51,343 nucleotides of DNA from Gammaproteobacteria bacterium UBA5078 (lineage in GTDB: Bacteria; Pseudomonadota; Gammaproteobacteria; Pseudomonadales; Pseudohongiellaceae): contig DIAM01000012.1 of the NCBI GenBank assembly GCA_002416505.1, forward strand, positions 185,393 through 236,735, written 5' to 3'. Below are positions 8,522-17,914 of the stretch, one piece after another (within the stretch, counting starts at the first letter, position 1; each line of letters starts with the position of its first letter). The position numbers and the translations under genes were made by a program. The notes beneath the pieces are model-generated. The model did no database searches, was not told the DNA's origin, and saw nothing but the letters and a program-made list of their open reading frames with translations.

Positions 8522-9742
8522 ATGAGTAAACAAGAGATACGAGCGCAGGATTTATTGTCGGTACCGGGTGTGCGTGTGGCGGCGGTCGCTAGCCATATAC
8601 GTTATGCGAATCGACTCGATCTGGTTTTGATCGAATTAGCGCAGGGCAGCACTGTCGCAGGTGTTTTTACACTAAACGCCTTCTGCGCAGCACCGGTCCA
8701 TGTCGCACGCAAACATTTGCTTAGTAGTGGCGGTGCTATTCGCTACCTGCTGGTGAATACGGGCAATGCGAATGCCGGTACGGGACAGCGCGGGCTCGAT
8801 GACGCGATAGCGTCTTGCGACTATGTGGCCAAGCATGCCGGTGTGTCGATCGATGCGGTATTGCCATTCTCGACCGGCGTGATTGGCGAGAATCTTCCGG
8901 TCGCCAAAATTTGCGCCGGTGTGCCCAATGCCTTCGCAGCGCTCGGCGAGGATTGGCTGAATACGGCGAAGGGGATTATGACGACCGACACCGTCCCGAA
9001 GGCGCGTTCGGTAAGAATCGAGATAGCGGGCAAGCCAGTGGTGATTACCGGTATTACCAAGGGTGCCGGGATGATCAAGCCGAATATGGCGACGATGTTG
9101 AGCTATGTGTTCACCGATGCCAGGATCGAACAAGCTACTTTGCAGGGACTGCTCAGCCGCGTCGTCGATCAATCCTTCAACCGCATCACGGTCGATGGCG
9201 ATACGTCGACGAACGACTGCTGTGTGCTTAGCGCTACCGGTCTCAGTGGCGTGAATATTCAAGCCTCCGACGCCAGTGGCTTCGCCGCATTCGAAGCTGC
9301 CTTACAAGCCCTTGTGAAGGAGTTGGCCAAGGACATTATTCGGGATGCCGAAGGCGCCAAGAAATTCGTTACTGTGGATATTCGCGGCGGTGGTAACACC
9401 AACGAGTGTCTCAAGGTGGCCTATGCCATTTCCGAGTCCCCGCTGGTCAAGACGGCGCTGTCCGCCTCCGATCCGAACTGGGGCCGCATTCTCGCTGCGA
9501 TTGGTCGTGCGGGTGTACCCGAACTCGACGTTAGCAAGATCACGATCCATCTTGGCAAGGTCTGCATCGTTAGCAATGGCACTCTTGCCCCTAGCTATAC
9601 CGAGGCGCAAGGTCAGGCGGAGATGAGCAAAGCGGAGATCGAGATCACCGTCGACCTCGCTCGCGGCCAGGCCCGCGAGACCGTGTGGACCTCTGATCTG
9701 TCCGAGGAATATGTCCGCATCAACGCGAGTTACCGAAGCTAG
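8522..9742 (+). CDS. argJ: bifunctional glutamate N-acetyltransferase / ornithine acetyltransferase ArgJ
   Basis: ArgJ recycles the acetyl group from N-acetylornithine to glutamate in arginine synthesis. The reading frame is open 20 codons further upstream inside secA, but the ATG at 8522 has a TTAAGGA ribosome binding site and gives the normal length (406 residues). The self-cleavage site is visible as KGAGMIKPNMATML, where the Thr of MATML becomes the N-terminal nucleophile of the beta chain. The C-terminal YVRINASYRS is typical. The gene starts 5 bases after secA and is probably cotranscribed with it and the following Nudix gene. Presence of ArgJ indicates the cyclic acetyl pathway. Confidence 0.96.
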   Translation: MSKQEIRAQDLLSVPGVRVAAVASHIRYANRLDLVLIELAQGSTVAGVFTLNAFCAAPVHVARKHLLSSGGAIRYLLVNTGNANAGTGQRGLDDAIASCDYVAKHAGVSIDAVLPFSTGVIGENLPVAKICAGVPNAFAALGEDWLNTAKGIMTTDTVPKARSVRIEIAGKPVVITGITKGAGMIKPNMATMLSYVFTDARIEQATLQGLLSRVVDQSFNRITVDGDTSTNDCCVLSATGLSGVNIQASDASGFAAFEAALQALVKELAKDIIRDAEGAKKFVTVDIRGGGNTNECLKVAYAISESPLVKTALSASDPNWGRILAAIGRAGVPELDVSKITIHLGKVCIVSNGTLAPSYTEAQGQAEMSKAEIEITVDLARGQARETVWTSDLSEEYVRINASYRS

Positions 9743-9768
9743 GTGCTCGCTGCGCGAATAGGGGCCCT

Positions 9769-10719
9769 ATGAAGACAGTCCATGTGGCCGTCGGTGTGGT
9801 GATCGATGAGGCGAATCGCGTGCTCGTTGCCCTGCGCGCCGCGCAGGCACATCAAGGCGGGCTCTGGGAGTTTCCCGGCGGCAAGTGTGAGCCGGGAGAA
9901 ACCATAGAAGAAGCGTTGAGAAGAGAGCTGGACGAGGAGCTCGGCATCGCTGTGTTGAGAGACGCGCCCCTATGCACGATAGAACACGATTACGGGGACA
10001 AACGCGTCTTACTCGAGGTTCGCCGAGTATTGAGTTTCGCAGGCGAGGCTAAGGGCCGAGAGGGGCAGGCGGTGCGTTGGGCGGCACTCGACAGTCTCGA
10101 GCCGGCACAGTTTCCAGCGGCGAATCTTCCCATAATTCGTCGCATCCAATTGGCCGATCGTATCGCCATCACTGGCTATGCCGCGAACAACGCGGCGTTT
10201 ACAACGCAGTTTAAGCAGTTGCTCGATCGGCGCCCCCCTCTCATCCATTTCCGGCAACACGGGCTTAGCGATGAGGACTTCCGAATCCGCGCTCGCAGCG
10301 CGTTGAGTCTATGCCGTGCGCACTCCATTCCCTTAGCGATCAATACCGACCCGACGCGCTTCGAAGCGCTTGGCGCGGATGCTCTACACGTGAGTAGCAC
10401 GATACTCAGGCAGCTGGGCAGGCGGCCGGTCTCGCAGCGGGTGATGTTTAGTGCCTCCTGCCATACCCTAGAAGAGCTGCGCATGGCCGCTGCGCTGCAG
10501 GCAGATTATGTCCTGCTATCTCCTGTTGCGGCGACTGACAGTCATCCCGAGCAAGTCCCAATGGGCTGGGCGCGCTTGGCGGCGCTCATTAGTGAGGCGT
10601 CTGTGCCGATATATGCCCTAGGGGGCATGACAGTGGCAGATATCCCCAAGGCATTCGCACAGGGTGCGGCGGGCATCGCCGCAATCTCCGCATTCTGGGA
10701 TTGCGCGGGCGACGAGTAA
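9769..10719 (+). CDS. mutT: Nudix hydrolase (MutT-like) fused to a thiamine-phosphate-synthase-like domain
   Basis: The N-terminal half is a MutT-type Nudix domain with a perfect box at residues 38-60 (G-x5-E-x7-REL-x-EE-x-GI). It is expected to hydrolyse oxidised nucleoside triphosphates such as 8-oxo-dGTP. The C-terminal half (about 150-316) resembles a ThiE/TenI barrel: HFRQHGLSDEDFRIRARSALSLCRAHSIPLAIN, then DALHVSS and YALGGMTVADI. This fused architecture is common in gammaproteobacteria downstream of argJ/secA. Whether the ThiE-like half still has thiamine-phosphate synthase activity cannot be told; substrate-binding residues look only partly conserved. The gene starts 26 bases after argJ. 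Confidence 0.88.
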   Translation: MKTVHVAVGVVIDEANRVLVALRAAQAHQGGLWEFPGGKCEPGETIEEALRRELDEELGIAVLRDAPLCTIEHDYGDKRVLLEVRRVLSFAGEAKGREGQAVRWAALDSLEPAQFPAANLPIIRRIQLADRIAITGYAANNAAFTTQFKQLLDRRPPLIHFRQHGLSDEDFRIRARSALSLCRAHSIPLAINTDPTRFEALGADALHVSSTILRQLGRRPVSQRVMFSASCHTLEELRMAAALQADYVLLSPVAATDSHPEQVPMGWARLAALISEASVPIYALGGMTVADIPKAFAQGAAGIAAISAFWDCAGDE

Positions 10720-10878
10720 ATCCCTGCGAAAGTGCTACCATCAAGAAGAACTTAGCTTGCAGAGTGTGACTTGAATCACCGCTTTGCAAGGTAATAGCTT
10801 GAATTTATTGGAGTTAAGCGCATAATTTCAAGATTGAGTCGCATCGTAAAATTAGAGCTACCAGTAAGGACCATCGAC

Positions 10879-12891
10879 ATGTCACAAGGCATTAAGAAAG
10901 CGAGTGCGTTGCTCGCGCTCCTCACATGGATGGGCGGCGAGATTGCCTTCGCCGATCAAGCTGCGCTGGTGCAGGAGGCTGTACTCGTAGAGTCTAAGCC
11001 TAATCCGGACTCGCCCGCCATTAACGCGAGCTATATGACTGGTGATGGCTGGGCCGTGACGAGTCCGAATTACATCGATTCTGCCGTTATGGTGTTCGAT
11101 TTCGGCGCGACCAAGAGCGTGAGTCAGGCGGTGCTTAGCCTGCCACTAGAGGCGCTCTATCCGCGCGCTGGCCAAGCGCCACTGCAGGTCTATGCCTTCG
11201 CCGACAACGGCAGCATCGAGTTGTCTGACTACAAAGCCGGTGGTTCACTCCCTACGGCGCAGTTCGATGCGGTTCAGGCCTCCGCAGGGAATCCCGCAGC
11301 AACGATCACTCTCGATGTCACAGGTGCGGTGAACGCCATTCTTCCCAACAGTCGTTTCGTGGGTATTCGTGTCCACAGTGCAGCAGTGCCTGCGGATGTG
11401 AGTGCCGGCTTTCCGGCATGGACAGGGGTAAAGTTTCGGCCGCTGTATAGCATGGATTTTTCCACCGGTACGCCACCTGCCCTCCCTGCCGATCGGCCGC
11501 GTTTCGACGGTTACACGCTCTCAGTGCCAGGTCTTAGTGCTCCCGGAGTTGGCGCATACAATGTCGCGCTGGCCTTGGTCGATCCCGATAGCTTGGAGTT
11601 CGAGCTAGCCGCGGCCACCGATATTACGCCTCCTGGAAGCATCAGTGGCTCTGGCCGAAATGGCATGCAATTGCTCGATTGCGCAGCGTTCACGGCCCCG
11701 CCAGGGGCTAAGACTCTGTCCCCAGGCGCACCCTCTTTCAATACGACAACCGGCATACTCGACATTCCGACGATGCTCTATGCGGGCAAAGAGTATCGCG
11801 TGCAGATGCAATTGCTCGCGGCGACTAACCCTATGCGCTTTCGGCTGCTCTCGGCCACAGACGTGGTCCCCGGTAGCAATAATTCCGTAGTCAGTATCAC
11901 GCAGTTTGGTGGCGGCCTCGTCACCCAGCCCACGCAGGACTTCATTCCACTGTGCCACGGCTGGGTTTTGATTGGCGACACCAAGGCGAATCGTCTGGTT
12001 GAGCGCAACGTGATCTCGGGGGAGACTGGGGCTGTCTACAAGTTCAACACCATTCCCGATCAGATGGAGCTGGATAGAAATTCGGGCACGGTATACCTGT
12101 CGACCCATCCCGAATCGCAGCGCATGTATCAGTTGGATATTCCCAGTGGCGCCTTCACTTATCATCGCCTTAGTGAGGGAGGGCGCAGCTTCATTCCTAG
12201 AGATTTCGCGATAGGGGAGAATGGCAACGTCTTCACTCTTCTGTTCGATCCTATCTTCGAGCTCGAAGAGGATGGGCCGGCGGAGGAAGGCTTGTGGATG
12301 GGGATATTCAACAAGGACGGCGACCCTACGCGGGCCGCAATTCCGTTACTCAGTCCCGTGCGCATCGAGTATGACTCGACGAAACGACACGTGTTTCTTA
12401 CGACCGAATCGAATCTCGTGACTTTCGATTTCGACCCCGCAGATCAAAGCATTACCTTTGTGCCGGGAACGGACATCGCCGTGGGCAGTGGTTGCACAGA
12501 CTTTAGCATTTCGCCCGATGGCGGTCGCCTCGCTTACTCCTGCCCCAATGGCAACGAGATGACGCCTCACAGCAGTATCGTGGACATCGATCCGCGCGAC
12601 TACTACAACACCGATGGGGAGTGGTTTCTAGAGGGGGCGCCGGTTAGTGCGGTTTTCGATCCCTCGGGCAAAACCCTGATTGCGACCGATAACGAGAAGC
12701 TGTATTTCTTCGATGTTGAGACTCATCTGCTCTTGGACAGCTACCCACTCGGTGTGGCTGAGGGCGAGACGGTCAAAAAAATACGCCTGTCGCTGGATGG
12801 TGAGTTTGTCATGCTGTTAATGGACGCAGAGCTCAATGCGGCTACGGGCAAAATCTATTGGCTGCCGCTGCCCAAATACGCGCCGTTATAG
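10879..12891 (+). CDS. secreted protein of unknown function with probable beta-propeller
   Basis: I do not recognise a named family. An in-frame TTG exists at 10834, but the ATG at 10879 has an AAGGA ribosome binding site and starts directly at a signal peptide (MSQGIKKASALLALLTWMGGEIAFADQ, cleavage likely after AFA). The 670-residue product has an N-terminal part (about 30-190) reminiscent of surface proteins with jelly-roll modules (VMVFDFGATKSVSQAVL). From about residue 365 there are repeated blade-like units (LVERNVISGETG, MYQLDIPSG, VTFDFDPADQS, LAYSCPNG, LYFFDVETHLL) typical of WD40/YVTN-like propellers. It follows the Nudix gene by 159 bases and converges on yacG. An extracytoplasmic binding or scaffold role is inference. 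Confidence 0.7.
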   Translation: MSQGIKKASALLALLTWMGGEIAFADQAALVQEAVLVESKPNPDSPAINASYMTGDGWAVTSPNYIDSAVMVFDFGATKSVSQAVLSLPLEALYPRAGQAPLQVYAFADNGSIELSDYKAGGSLPTAQFDAVQASAGNPAATITLDVTGAVNAILPNSRFVGIRVHSAAVPADVSAGFPAWTGVKFRPLYSMDFSTGTPPALPADRPRFDGYTLSVPGLSAPGVGAYNVALALVDPDSLEFELAAATDITPPGSISGSGRNGMQLLDCAAFTAPPGAKTLSPGAPSFNTTTGILDIPTMLYAGKEYRVQMQLLAATNPMRFRLLSATDVVPGSNNSVVSITQFGGGLVTQPTQDFIPLCHGWVLIGDTKANRLVERNVISGETGAVYKFNTIPDQMELDRNSGTVYLSTHPESQRMYQLDIPSGAFTYHRLSEGGRSFIPRDFAIGENGNVFTLLFDPIFELEEDGPAEEGLWMGIFNKDGDPTRAAIPLLSPVRIEYDSTKRHVFLTTESNLVTFDFDPADQSITFVPGTDIAVGSGCTDFSISPDGGRLAYSCPNGNEMTPHSSIVDIDPRDYYNTDGEWFLEGAPVSAVFDPSGKTLIATDNEKLYFFDVETHLLLDSYPLGVAEGETVKKIRLSLDGEFVMLLMDAELNAATGKIYWLPLPKYAPL

Positions 12892-12898
12892 AGCCAGT

Positions 12899-13093
12899 TT
12901 AGTAAGTGTTTTCATCATCTTCCTCGGGGAGGAAAACCGGATCGCCGGCGATGCTATTGCGCTCGCTCGCCCAGTCGCCGAAGTCGATCAGCTTGCAGCG
13001 CTCCGAGCAAAACGGTCGGTAAGGGCTCTGTTCGCTCCAGACCACAATCTCTTTGCAGGTGGGGCAGTTCACTTTCAATATGCGTTGAGTCAT
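12899..13093 (-). CDS. yacG: DNA gyrase inhibitor YacG
   Basis: This is a 64-residue zinc protein that in E. coli binds GyrB and blocks gyrase. Zinc ligands are C10 and C13 (CPTC) and C29 and C33 (CSERC), followed by the family motif KLIDFGDWASE and an acidic tail. It overlaps the end of coaE by 4 bases (ATGA), so the two are translationally coupled at the end of the pilBCD-coaE-yacG operon, an arrangement common in gammaproteobacteria. Confidence 0.93.
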   Translation of the reverse strand: MTQRILKVNCPTCKEIVVWSEQSPYRPFCSERCKLIDFGDWASERNSIAGDPVFLPEEDDENTY

Positions 13094-13737
13094 GGTTTAT
13101 CGTTACTTCTCTGTGCGTTAGTGAAATCGGCCAGTGTCAGAAACTGCTGATGCATCTTCTCCACTGCCTCCTCGAGTTCACGCCAAGTGCCCTCATTTTC
13201 GATAATAAAATCTGCCTGCGCCCGGCGCTTCGCGCGAGACCACTGACTGTCAATAATCGCGCCGACTGCATGCGCATCGATGTGGTCACGTTGTTGGGTG
13301 CGCTCGATCTGCAGCGCCTCGCTCGCGTCGACTAATAATACCTTATCGACCAGCTTATTCTGACCGGTTTCTAGTAGCAGGGGAGAGGATAATACGCAGT
13401 AGGGCGATTCGCTGAGCTCGAGCTGACGGATGATCTCCGTGCGGATTAGTGGGTGCAGAAGTGCTTCTAACCACTTGCGCTCATTCTCATCTTGAAAAAC
13501 CCTGGCGCGCAATGCCGCACGATCGAGAGTTCCGTCTGTGCGTAAAATAGCGCCTCCGAAATGCTCTGCGATACTGCTCAGTGCCTGAGTGCCGGGCTCC
13601 ACTACTAGGCGCGCTATTACGTCGGCATCTACCACTACGATGCCGCGCGCCTCTAGCATCTTGGTCACGGCGCTCTTGCCGCTGCCGATGCCACCGGTAA
13701 CGCCGATCCTTAGAGTGCTATTGTTCGTGACCGACAC
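13090..13737 (-). CDS. coaE: dephospho-CoA kinase CoaE
   Basis: CoaE phosphorylates the 3' hydroxyl of dephospho-CoA, the last step of coenzyme A synthesis. The 215-residue protein has a P-loop GGIGSGKS at residues 15-22, then the substrate-site DADVIARLVVEPG and the lid region with RTQQRDHIDAHAVGAIIDSQ. Length is normal. It starts one base after pilD and overlaps yacG by 4 bases. Placing a CoA gene in a pilus operon is a standing feature of many gammaproteobacteria and does not imply a pilus role. Confidence 0.96.
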   Translation of the reverse strand: MSVTNNSTLRIGVTGGIGSGKSAVTKMLEARGIVVVDADVIARLVVEPGTQALSSIAEHFGGAILRTDGTLDRAALRARVFQDENERKWLEALLHPLIRTEIIRQLELSESPYCVLSSPLLLETGQNKLVDKVLLVDASEALQIERTQQRDHIDAHAVGAIIDSQWSRAKRRAQADFIIENEGTWRELEEAVEKMHQQFLTLADFTNAQRSNDKP

Positions 13738-13738
13738 C

Positions 13739-14638
13739 TCATGGCACCATCGTATTGATATACAGGGTCATGAACTGCTCACCCCAAAGAAGTGCGATGA
13801 AGCCTGCGCCGGCTAGATAGGGGCCAAACGGAATCGGGATGTTGCGGTCGCGCCCAAGGAACAAGAGAAGGGCGATGCCAACGACTGCCCCGACGAGGCT
13901 GGAGAGAATCACTATCAAGAGCAGTGACTGATAGCCCATCCAGGCGCCCAGGGCGGCGAGCAGCTTGAAATCCCCATAGCCCATGCCTTCCTTGCCAGTG
14001 AGCAATTTAAACACCCAATAGATAGACCATAGTGAGAGGTAGCCGAGTATGGCGCCTAGCACGGCGTCGCGTGGACCCACGCTGGAATCGGGCAAAAGTG
14101 TGTTTACCGCTAAGCCCAGCCAGAGTAGGGGTAGTGTGATGTTATCGGGGAGCAATTGGTGATCGAAATCAATCATCGTTAGCGCGACAAGTGACCACGT
14201 AAGTACGAATAACGCTAATGTGAGCCAGGTGGCACCAAACTGCCAGGCGACAAGTCCGGTTAGGATGCCGGTGACAGCCTCGATGATCGGGTATCGAATC
14301 GAGATGCTTGCCTTGCACTTGGCGCAGCGGCCGCGCAGCAGCACATAGCTGAGGATTGGGATGTTCTGCCAGGCGCGCACGGGGGCATTGCAATGCGGAC
14401 AGTGCGAGTCTGGTTTGACGAGGTTAAAGACCTTATGTGCAGGCGCCGTGCCTGCATCGTTCGTGGTCTTCTCGTCGATCTCTAAAAATTCACAGCATTG
14501 CTGTCGCCATTCGCGCTGCAACATCACAGGGATTCTATAGATCACCACGTTGAGGAAGCTTCCTACCAATAGGCCAAGGGCTATGGAAAGCACAACTAGA
14601 ACAGTTGCGTTGCTCTGCAATAAATCTATCAATGTCAT
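13739..14638 (-). CDS. pilD: prepilin peptidase / N-methyltransferase PilD
   Basis: PilD is a polytopic inner-membrane aspartic protease that cleaves the short leader of type IV prepilins and pseudopilins and methylates the new N-terminal Phe. The 299-residue protein carries the cytoplasmic zinc motif CPHC...CAKC, the two catalytic Asp motifs (MIDFDHQLLPDNITLP and GMGYGDFKLLAALGAW) and about eight membrane helices. It lies 7 bases after pilC and 1 base before coaE. Its substrates are visible nearby: both pilins at 18070-19020. Confidence 0.97.
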   Translation of the reverse strand: MTLIDLLQSNATVLVVLSIALGLLVGSFLNVVIYRIPVMLQREWRQQCCEFLEIDEKTTNDAGTAPAHKVFNLVKPDSHCPHCNAPVRAWQNIPILSYVLLRGRCAKCKASISIRYPIIEAVTGILTGLVAWQFGATWLTLALFVLTWSLVALTMIDFDHQLLPDNITLPLLWLGLAVNTLLPDSSVGPRDAVLGAILGYLSLWSIYWVFKLLTGKEGMGYGDFKLLAALGAWMGYQSLLLIVILSSLVGAVVGIALLLFLGRDRNIPIPFGPYLAGAGFIALLWGEQFMTLYINTMVP

Positions 14639-14645
14639 CGTGGGC

Positions 14646-15869
14646 CTATACTACTTGTCCGAGCTGGAAAATTGGCAGATACATCGCAATCATTAAACCG
14701 CCAATCAAGGTGCCTAGCACCGACATGATGATAGGCTCCATTAGAGAGGTCAGGCCATCTACTGCGTTGTCGACCTCCGCCTCATAATAGGTTGCGCATT
14801 TGTCGAGCATCGCATCGAGCGCCCCGGACTCCTCGCCGATGCCGACCATTTGATTGATCATGACGGGGAACAGGTTCGTGGTCTTAATGGCGAAATTCAA
14901 TTGCTGACCCGCACTAACATCGTCTCTGATTCTGCGCGTGGCCGAAGAGTACACGATGTTGCCGGTAGCCCCCGCAACGGATTCGAGTGCGTCTACCAAT
15001 GGTACCCCGGCGGCGAAGGTCGTCGATAGGGTTCGAGTGAAGCGGGCGTAACAAGATTTCTCCACTATCGGCCCGATGATCGGCAGTTTCAGGGACAGCC
15101 TATCGATGAAGTCTGCGAAACCCTTAGAGCGAATGCGTGCCTCCTTGAAGCAATAGCCAGCGATGGCTAGGCCAATAACGGCCTTCCACCAGTGCGCAAT
15201 CGCAACATCGGATAAGCCAAGCACGAACAGTGTAAAGGCTGGCAGGTCCGCTCCGAAACTAGAGAATGTCTCCGCGAACTGTGGCACCACTTTCACCAGC
15301 AGGATGCCCGTAACGATGAGAGCAACGACTACCACCGCGATGGGGTAGTTCATGGCCTTCTTGATCTTGGATTTCAGAGCCTCGGTTTTTTCCTTATAGG
15401 TGGCAACGCGGTCCAGCATCGTCTCCAAGGCACCGGATTGCTCTCCGGATTCTACGAGGTTGCAGAATAGCTCGTCGAAGTAGCGAGGATGCTTACGAAT
15501 AGAGTCTGCGAAATTATTGCCCGCCGCCACGTCGTCGCGCACCGCACGCACGAGTGTCGCCATCGAGGGGTTCTCGAGGCTATCGCCTACGATCTCGAAG
15601 GATTGCACTAGGGGAATGCCGGCTTTCATCATGGTGGCGAGTTGACGGCTGAAGATCGCGATGTCGTTGGGGGTAATCTTCTGCTTCTTAGGGCCGAATA
15701 GGTCCTTGGGCTTGCGCTTGACCCGAGTGGCGTTGACGCCCTGTTTGCGCAACTGTGCCTTGACAAGCGCCTGGCTTGCACCGGGCATCTCACCCTTGGT
15801 CTTCTTGCCGTTCTTGTCGGTGCCCTGCCAGAGGTAGATTGTCTGGTTTACAGTCGTTGGTGTTGCCAT
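14646..15869 (-). CDS. pilC: type IV pilus inner-membrane platform protein PilC
   Basis: PilC is the inner-membrane platform of the type IV pilus and links the PilB/PilT ATPases to the fibre. The 407-residue product has the usual N-terminal cytoplasmic part (FLWQGTDKNGKKTKGEM-like start) and two T2SSF repeats. Each repeat begins with a typical stretch (IAIFSRQLATMMKAGIPLVQSFEI and YARFTRTLSTTFAAGVPLVDALE), and three to four membrane helices follow. It is preceded by pilB (43-base gap) and followed by pilD (7-base gap). Confidence 0.97.
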   Translation of the reverse strand: MATPTTVNQTIYLWQGTDKNGKKTKGEMPGASQALVKAQLRKQGVNATRVKRKPKDLFGPKKQKITPNDIAIFSRQLATMMKAGIPLVQSFEIVGDSLENPSMATLVRAVRDDVAAGNNFADSIRKHPRYFDELFCNLVESGEQSGALETMLDRVATYKEKTEALKSKIKKAMNYPIAVVVVALIVTGILLVKVVPQFAETFSSFGADLPAFTLFVLGLSDVAIAHWWKAVIGLAIAGYCFKEARIRSKGFADFIDRLSLKLPIIGPIVEKSCYARFTRTLSTTFAAGVPLVDALESVAGATGNIVYSSATRRIRDDVSAGQQLNFAIKTTNLFPVMINQMVGIGEESGALDAMLDKCATYYEAEVDNAVDGLTSLMEPIIMSVLGTLIGGLMIAMYLPIFQLGQVV

Positions 15870-15912
15870 GTTGAGCCTCTTAAGCGATACAGCCCGGATT
15901 GTGACGGCGCAA

Positions 15913-17610
15913 TTAGATGACGCGGTTGGCCTCGTCTAAGCTTGTTAGTCCCTGTGCCACTTTTATCAAGGCAGATTGGCGCAAGTTGTTAAAGCCTTCT
16001 TTTCTTGCCTGATCGGCAATCTCAATGGAGTTGCCGTCTTTCATGATAATACGGGCGATGCCGTCTGTAATAGGAACTACTTCATAGATTCCCACGCGGC
16101 CTTTATAACCCTGGTTGCAGGCATCGCAGCCGCCTGGGCCGAACAGGGTCAGTGTGTCGAGCTGGTCGGGCAGAAATCCGGCCTCGAGTAGGGCGTTTTC
16201 GGGGAGTTGCATCGCTTGCTTGCAATAAGTGCATAGTCTTCTACAAAGACGCTGAGCGATGATCAGGGTCACCGAGGTAGCGAGGTTATAGGATGGCACG
16301 CCCATATTGCGCAGGCGTGTAAGTGTTTCTGGAGCGCTATTGGTATGCAGAGTGGAGAGCACGAGGTGACCGGTCTGCGAGGCCTTGATGGCTATCTCCG
16401 CTGTCTCCAAGTCACGAATCTCGCCTACCATGATGATGTCTGGGTCTTGGCGTAGGAAGGAGCGCAGTGCCGTGGCGAAACTCAGGCCTATGCGGGCATT
16501 GACGGCGACCTGGTTGATCCCTTCGAGATTGATCTCCACCGGGTCTTCGGCCGTCGAAATATTCGTCTCGGGCGTGTTCAGCAGGTTGAGACCGGTATAC
16601 AGCGAAACGGTCTTGCCGCTGCCCGTCGGGCCGGTCACGAGGATCATGCCCTGACTCTTCGACAGTCCCTGCATGAACTGGGCCTTCTGTACTTCCTCGT
16701 AACCCAGCGCATCGATGCCCATCTGCGCACTACTAGGGTCCAAGATCCGGAGGACTAGCTTCTCGCCCCACAATGTCGGCAGTGTATTCACGCGGAAGTC
16801 GATGTCCCGGGTGCGCGATAGTTTCATCTTGATGCGGCCATCCTGGGGCAGGCGGCGTTCGGAGATGTCCATCTGGGACATTATCTTCAGGCGCGAGGCG
16901 ATACGAGGTGCGAGATTAATGGGCGGGCGTGCGACCTCCCGCAAGATGCCGTCGGTGCGCAGACGGATGCGATAGATCTTCTCATAGGGCTCGAAGTGGA
17001 TGTCGGAGGCACCGGTGCGAATGGCGTCCAACATGATCTTATTCACGAAGCGCACGATCGGCGTCTCGTCACTATGATCGACTTCCGCTGTGTCGGCCTC
17101 TTTCTCTTTGATCTCGATGTTGAGGCTATCCAGATCGGTCACATCGAGCATATCGAGTAAGGCGGTGCCACCCTCCATCTGATCGATGAAATGGTCGATC
17201 GCGGGCGAAAGCTTGGTCTCGTCGACGATTATCACATCGGTAGACAGGCCGGTATGGAACTTCACCTCGTCGATGGCCGAAATATTGGTCGGGTCGGATA
17301 CGGCCAGGTAGAGGCGGTTGCCGCGCTTGTACAGAGGCAGGACGCGGTGCTTGCGCAGCAGCTTTGGATCGACAAGTTCCTTAGGGCATAGAGTTAAGTC
17401 GAACGCGGACAGATCGACAAGCGGTGCACCGAACTCTGCGGAGGCGGCAATCGCGATGCGATGCCCTTCGGCAATCTTGTTTTTCACCAAATGGGTGACG
17501 AAGGGGATCTTGTCGCGACGTGCCGAACGGATAGAATCCTCTGCTTGTTCCTGTGACAAGATCCCAATGGAGACCAGTCGTTTAGCAAGTCCACTGATAT
17601 TCTTCTGCAT
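15913..17610 (-). CDS. pilB: type IV pilus assembly ATPase PilB
   Basis: PilB is the hexameric extension ATPase of the type IV pilus. The 565-residue protein has the N-terminal MshEN/T2SSE-N domain (SIGILSQEQAEDSIRSAR), which in relatives binds cyclic di-GMP. A Walker A GPTGSGKT, Asp box, Walker B with DPDIIMVGEIRD and His box (LSTLHTNSAPETL) follow. A zinc-binding cluster (LCRRLCTYC...CDACNQGY) completes it. It is the first gene of the pilBCD-coaE-yacG operon and is divergent from the pilin genes, 459 bases away. No pilT is in the window. Confidence 0.97.
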   Translation of the reverse strand: MQKNISGLAKRLVSIGILSQEQAEDSIRSARRDKIPFVTHLVKNKIAEGHRIAIAASAEFGAPLVDLSAFDLTLCPKELVDPKLLRKHRVLPLYKRGNRLYLAVSDPTNISAIDEVKFHTGLSTDVIIVDETKLSPAIDHFIDQMEGGTALLDMLDVTDLDSLNIEIKEKEADTAEVDHSDETPIVRFVNKIMLDAIRTGASDIHFEPYEKIYRIRLRTDGILREVARPPINLAPRIASRLKIMSQMDISERRLPQDGRIKMKLSRTRDIDFRVNTLPTLWGEKLVLRILDPSSAQMGIDALGYEEVQKAQFMQGLSKSQGMILVTGPTGSGKTVSLYTGLNLLNTPETNISTAEDPVEINLEGINQVAVNARIGLSFATALRSFLRQDPDIIMVGEIRDLETAEIAIKASQTGHLVLSTLHTNSAPETLTRLRNMGVPSYNLATSVTLIIAQRLCRRLCTYCKQAMQLPENALLEAGFLPDQLDTLTLFGPGGCDACNQGYKGRVGIYEVVPITDGIARIIMKDGNSIEIADQARKEGFNNLRQSALIKVAQGLTSLDEANRVI

Positions 17611-17767
17611 ATCTCGCTGCTATCTAACCTTCGAGGGTGGGGCTGCTGGTTCGATCATGCCTCGAGTATAGTGCATCGCCTTTCGCTTCGACAGCGGGTT
17701 GGGAAACGGCACATTGAATTTTAGCCGGGTTTAAGCGAGTAGGAGGGGAGAGTAGCGGTCACCCAAA

Positions 17768-17785
17768 ATCGGCATATGTGCCGAT
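17768..17785. promoter_or_regulatory. perfect inverted repeat in the pilB-pilA intergenic region
   Basis: ATCGGCA (17768-17774) and TGCCGAT (17779-17785) form a perfect 7-bp dyad around TATG. It lies about 29 bases, close to three helical turns, from a second dyad, in a 459-base region between divergent pilB and pilA. It is a candidate regulator binding site, and no regulator gene is present nearby. Confidence 0.45.
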
Positions 17786-17796
17786 AATTAGCAGTA

Positions 17797-17815
17797 ACTG
17801 ACAAAAATTGTCAGT
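17797..17815. promoter_or_regulatory. second perfect inverted repeat in the pilB-pilA region
   Basis: ACTGACAA (17797-17804) and TTGTCAGT (17808-17815) form a perfect 8-bp dyad around AAA. Together with the dyad at 17768-17785 it could be a paired operator or an enhancer for a PilR-like activator of the pilin promoter. Confidence 0.45.
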
Positions 17816-17914
17816 CGAGGGAGCGTGAGTTCTGTGAGCGACTTCACACTCCGTTTTCTGGGGGGCTTAGGTGAGAATTAATTAATTCATTAATTTCATA
17901 TGCTTAGGGTTTAT

